DNA from: Mansonella perstans
Lineage: Eukaryota > Nematoda > Chromadorea > Rhabditida > Onchocercidae
Direction of reading: 5' to 3'
Length of the DNA: 64,000 nucleotides
Assembly (NCBI GenBank): GCA_037074765.1
Contig: JBAMDO010000240.1
Coordinates: 1 to 64,000 of the forward strand
The notes beneath the pieces are model-generated. The model saw nothing but the letters and a program-made list of their open reading frames with translations, searched no databases and was not told the DNA's origin. This document shows, piece by piece, positions 63,401 to 64,000 of this stretch (positions are counted from its first letter, which is position 1; every line of letters starts with the position of its first letter). Both the position numbers and the translations under genes were made by a program.

Positions 63401-64000
63401 TATTACTTTTCTTCTTTTATTCTTACTTTTGTTGGTTGTGTTAAGTAGTGATTAAAAATTAAGAAGTGAAAAAGAAGTGGAACTGTGAGAAATATAATTG
63501 TGCAGTTGAGATTTAAGCTTTTCCTAACTAATTTATTTGTTGAGGTCGAAATCGCAACTTCATCTTTTATTTATTATTTATCAAAATGGTTTTAAAAAAA
63601 GGAAAAAAATTTATGAAATGGAAAAAAAAGTTGTCGAGAATATAATGAAAGGATAAATGCGAGTGATTAACTATGCAAATAATTCATCTGTTTCACACTT
63701 TTCCATTTAACAAAAATCAATTACTCATCTCGAAAAATTTGCAAAAATCTTGAATTTATTGATATTTCGGTACATTGTTGGAATTAGTTAAGCCATTTAA
63801 GTTGAAGTAAAAGCAGCATTAACCAAAATAGGGTCAAAAAAAGAAAGTTCTAATTAAGCCTAACAAGACAGTAAGGTTGAGTTAATTGAGTTAATTCCAT
63901 TAAGCATTAAACAGAAAGATATATCTAATAAATAGTATTGTTTTCTTTGATGAGGAGGTTCTTATTCCAAAAATAAATAAGGAAAACTATCTCTAATAAA

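Larger units (their letters stand above)
56068..64000. other. Mostly non-coding, with several unassigned exon-like patches
   Basis: Contains a (CT)n tract (56255-56285), a CA run (59838-59860), a purine tract (63271-63310), and hairpins at 56625-56648 and 56928-56963. Exon-like patches, none joinable into a gene: 57650-57720; 57770-57860 (plus frame ending EEESEGEEV); 58190-58275; 58930-59010 (plus, YRNQLREKFAVPELNLKYFL); 60265-60531; 61403-61645. Upstream exons of the receptor at 55-56 kb probably lie here or beyond the edge. Confidence 0.5.

Noticed and set aside
1..64000. Searches for tRNA, rRNA, spliced-leader RNA genes and CRISPR arrays
   Set aside because: No tRNA B-box/cloverleaf, no rRNA core, no spliced-leader sequence and no regularly spaced repeats were found by eye.

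Overview
The window is eukaryotic DNA, very AT-rich (roughly a quarter to 30% G+C by eye), with short exons split by AT-rich introns that start GTAAG/GTAAAT and end TTTCAG. The visible genes point to a filarial nematode: a family of nematode serpentine chemoreceptors, start codons sitting directly on TTTCAG trans-splice-type acceptors, a decayed piece of a Wolbachia-type rsmH gene, and beside it a decayed piece of mitochondrial cox1 that only reads as protein with the invertebrate mitochondrial code. Genus is not determined. Gene models were assembled by hand from splice sites, reading-frame phase and protein similarity; no search was run.

Layout. 0.3-14.9 kb: one long minus-strand gene, an LRCH protein (leucine-rich repeats, long Ser/Thr/Gln linker with polyglutamine, C-terminal calponin-homology domain, apparent C-terminal membrane segment); its first exon is not found. 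15-33 kb: gene-poor DNA with simple repeats, holding at 21.5-22.4 kb the composite endosymbiont/mitochondrial insertion. 33.2-35.6 kb: plus-strand Sra/Srab-like chemoreceptor, whose first-extracellular-loop exon cannot be read without a stop, plus a duplicated fragment of its TM6 exon. 39.3-41.3 kb: two tandem minus-strand genes for small secreted, dibasic-processed, Arg/Trp/Gly/Tyr-rich peptides, with a decayed third copy at 42.1-42.3 kb. 43.6-45.3 kb: five-exon minus-strand gene for a small BAR-domain-like protein. 51.4-52.7 kb: three-exon minus-strand gene for a short type I membrane protein with a Cys-rich juxtamembrane segment. 55.3-56.1 kb: the last two exons of a minus-strand rhodopsin-type receptor with an NPxxY motif. 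56-64 kb: otherwise no gene I can support, only some exon-like patches.

The genes do not form a single pathway. The most distinctive content is the tandem secreted-peptide locus (candidate cationic host-defence or signalling peptides) and the chimeric Wolbachia plus mitochondrial insertion. Several genes share the feature that the AG of a 3' splice site abuts or nearly abuts the ATG, which suggests spliced-leader addition with almost no native 5' UTR. Two introns appear to use GC-AG boundaries.
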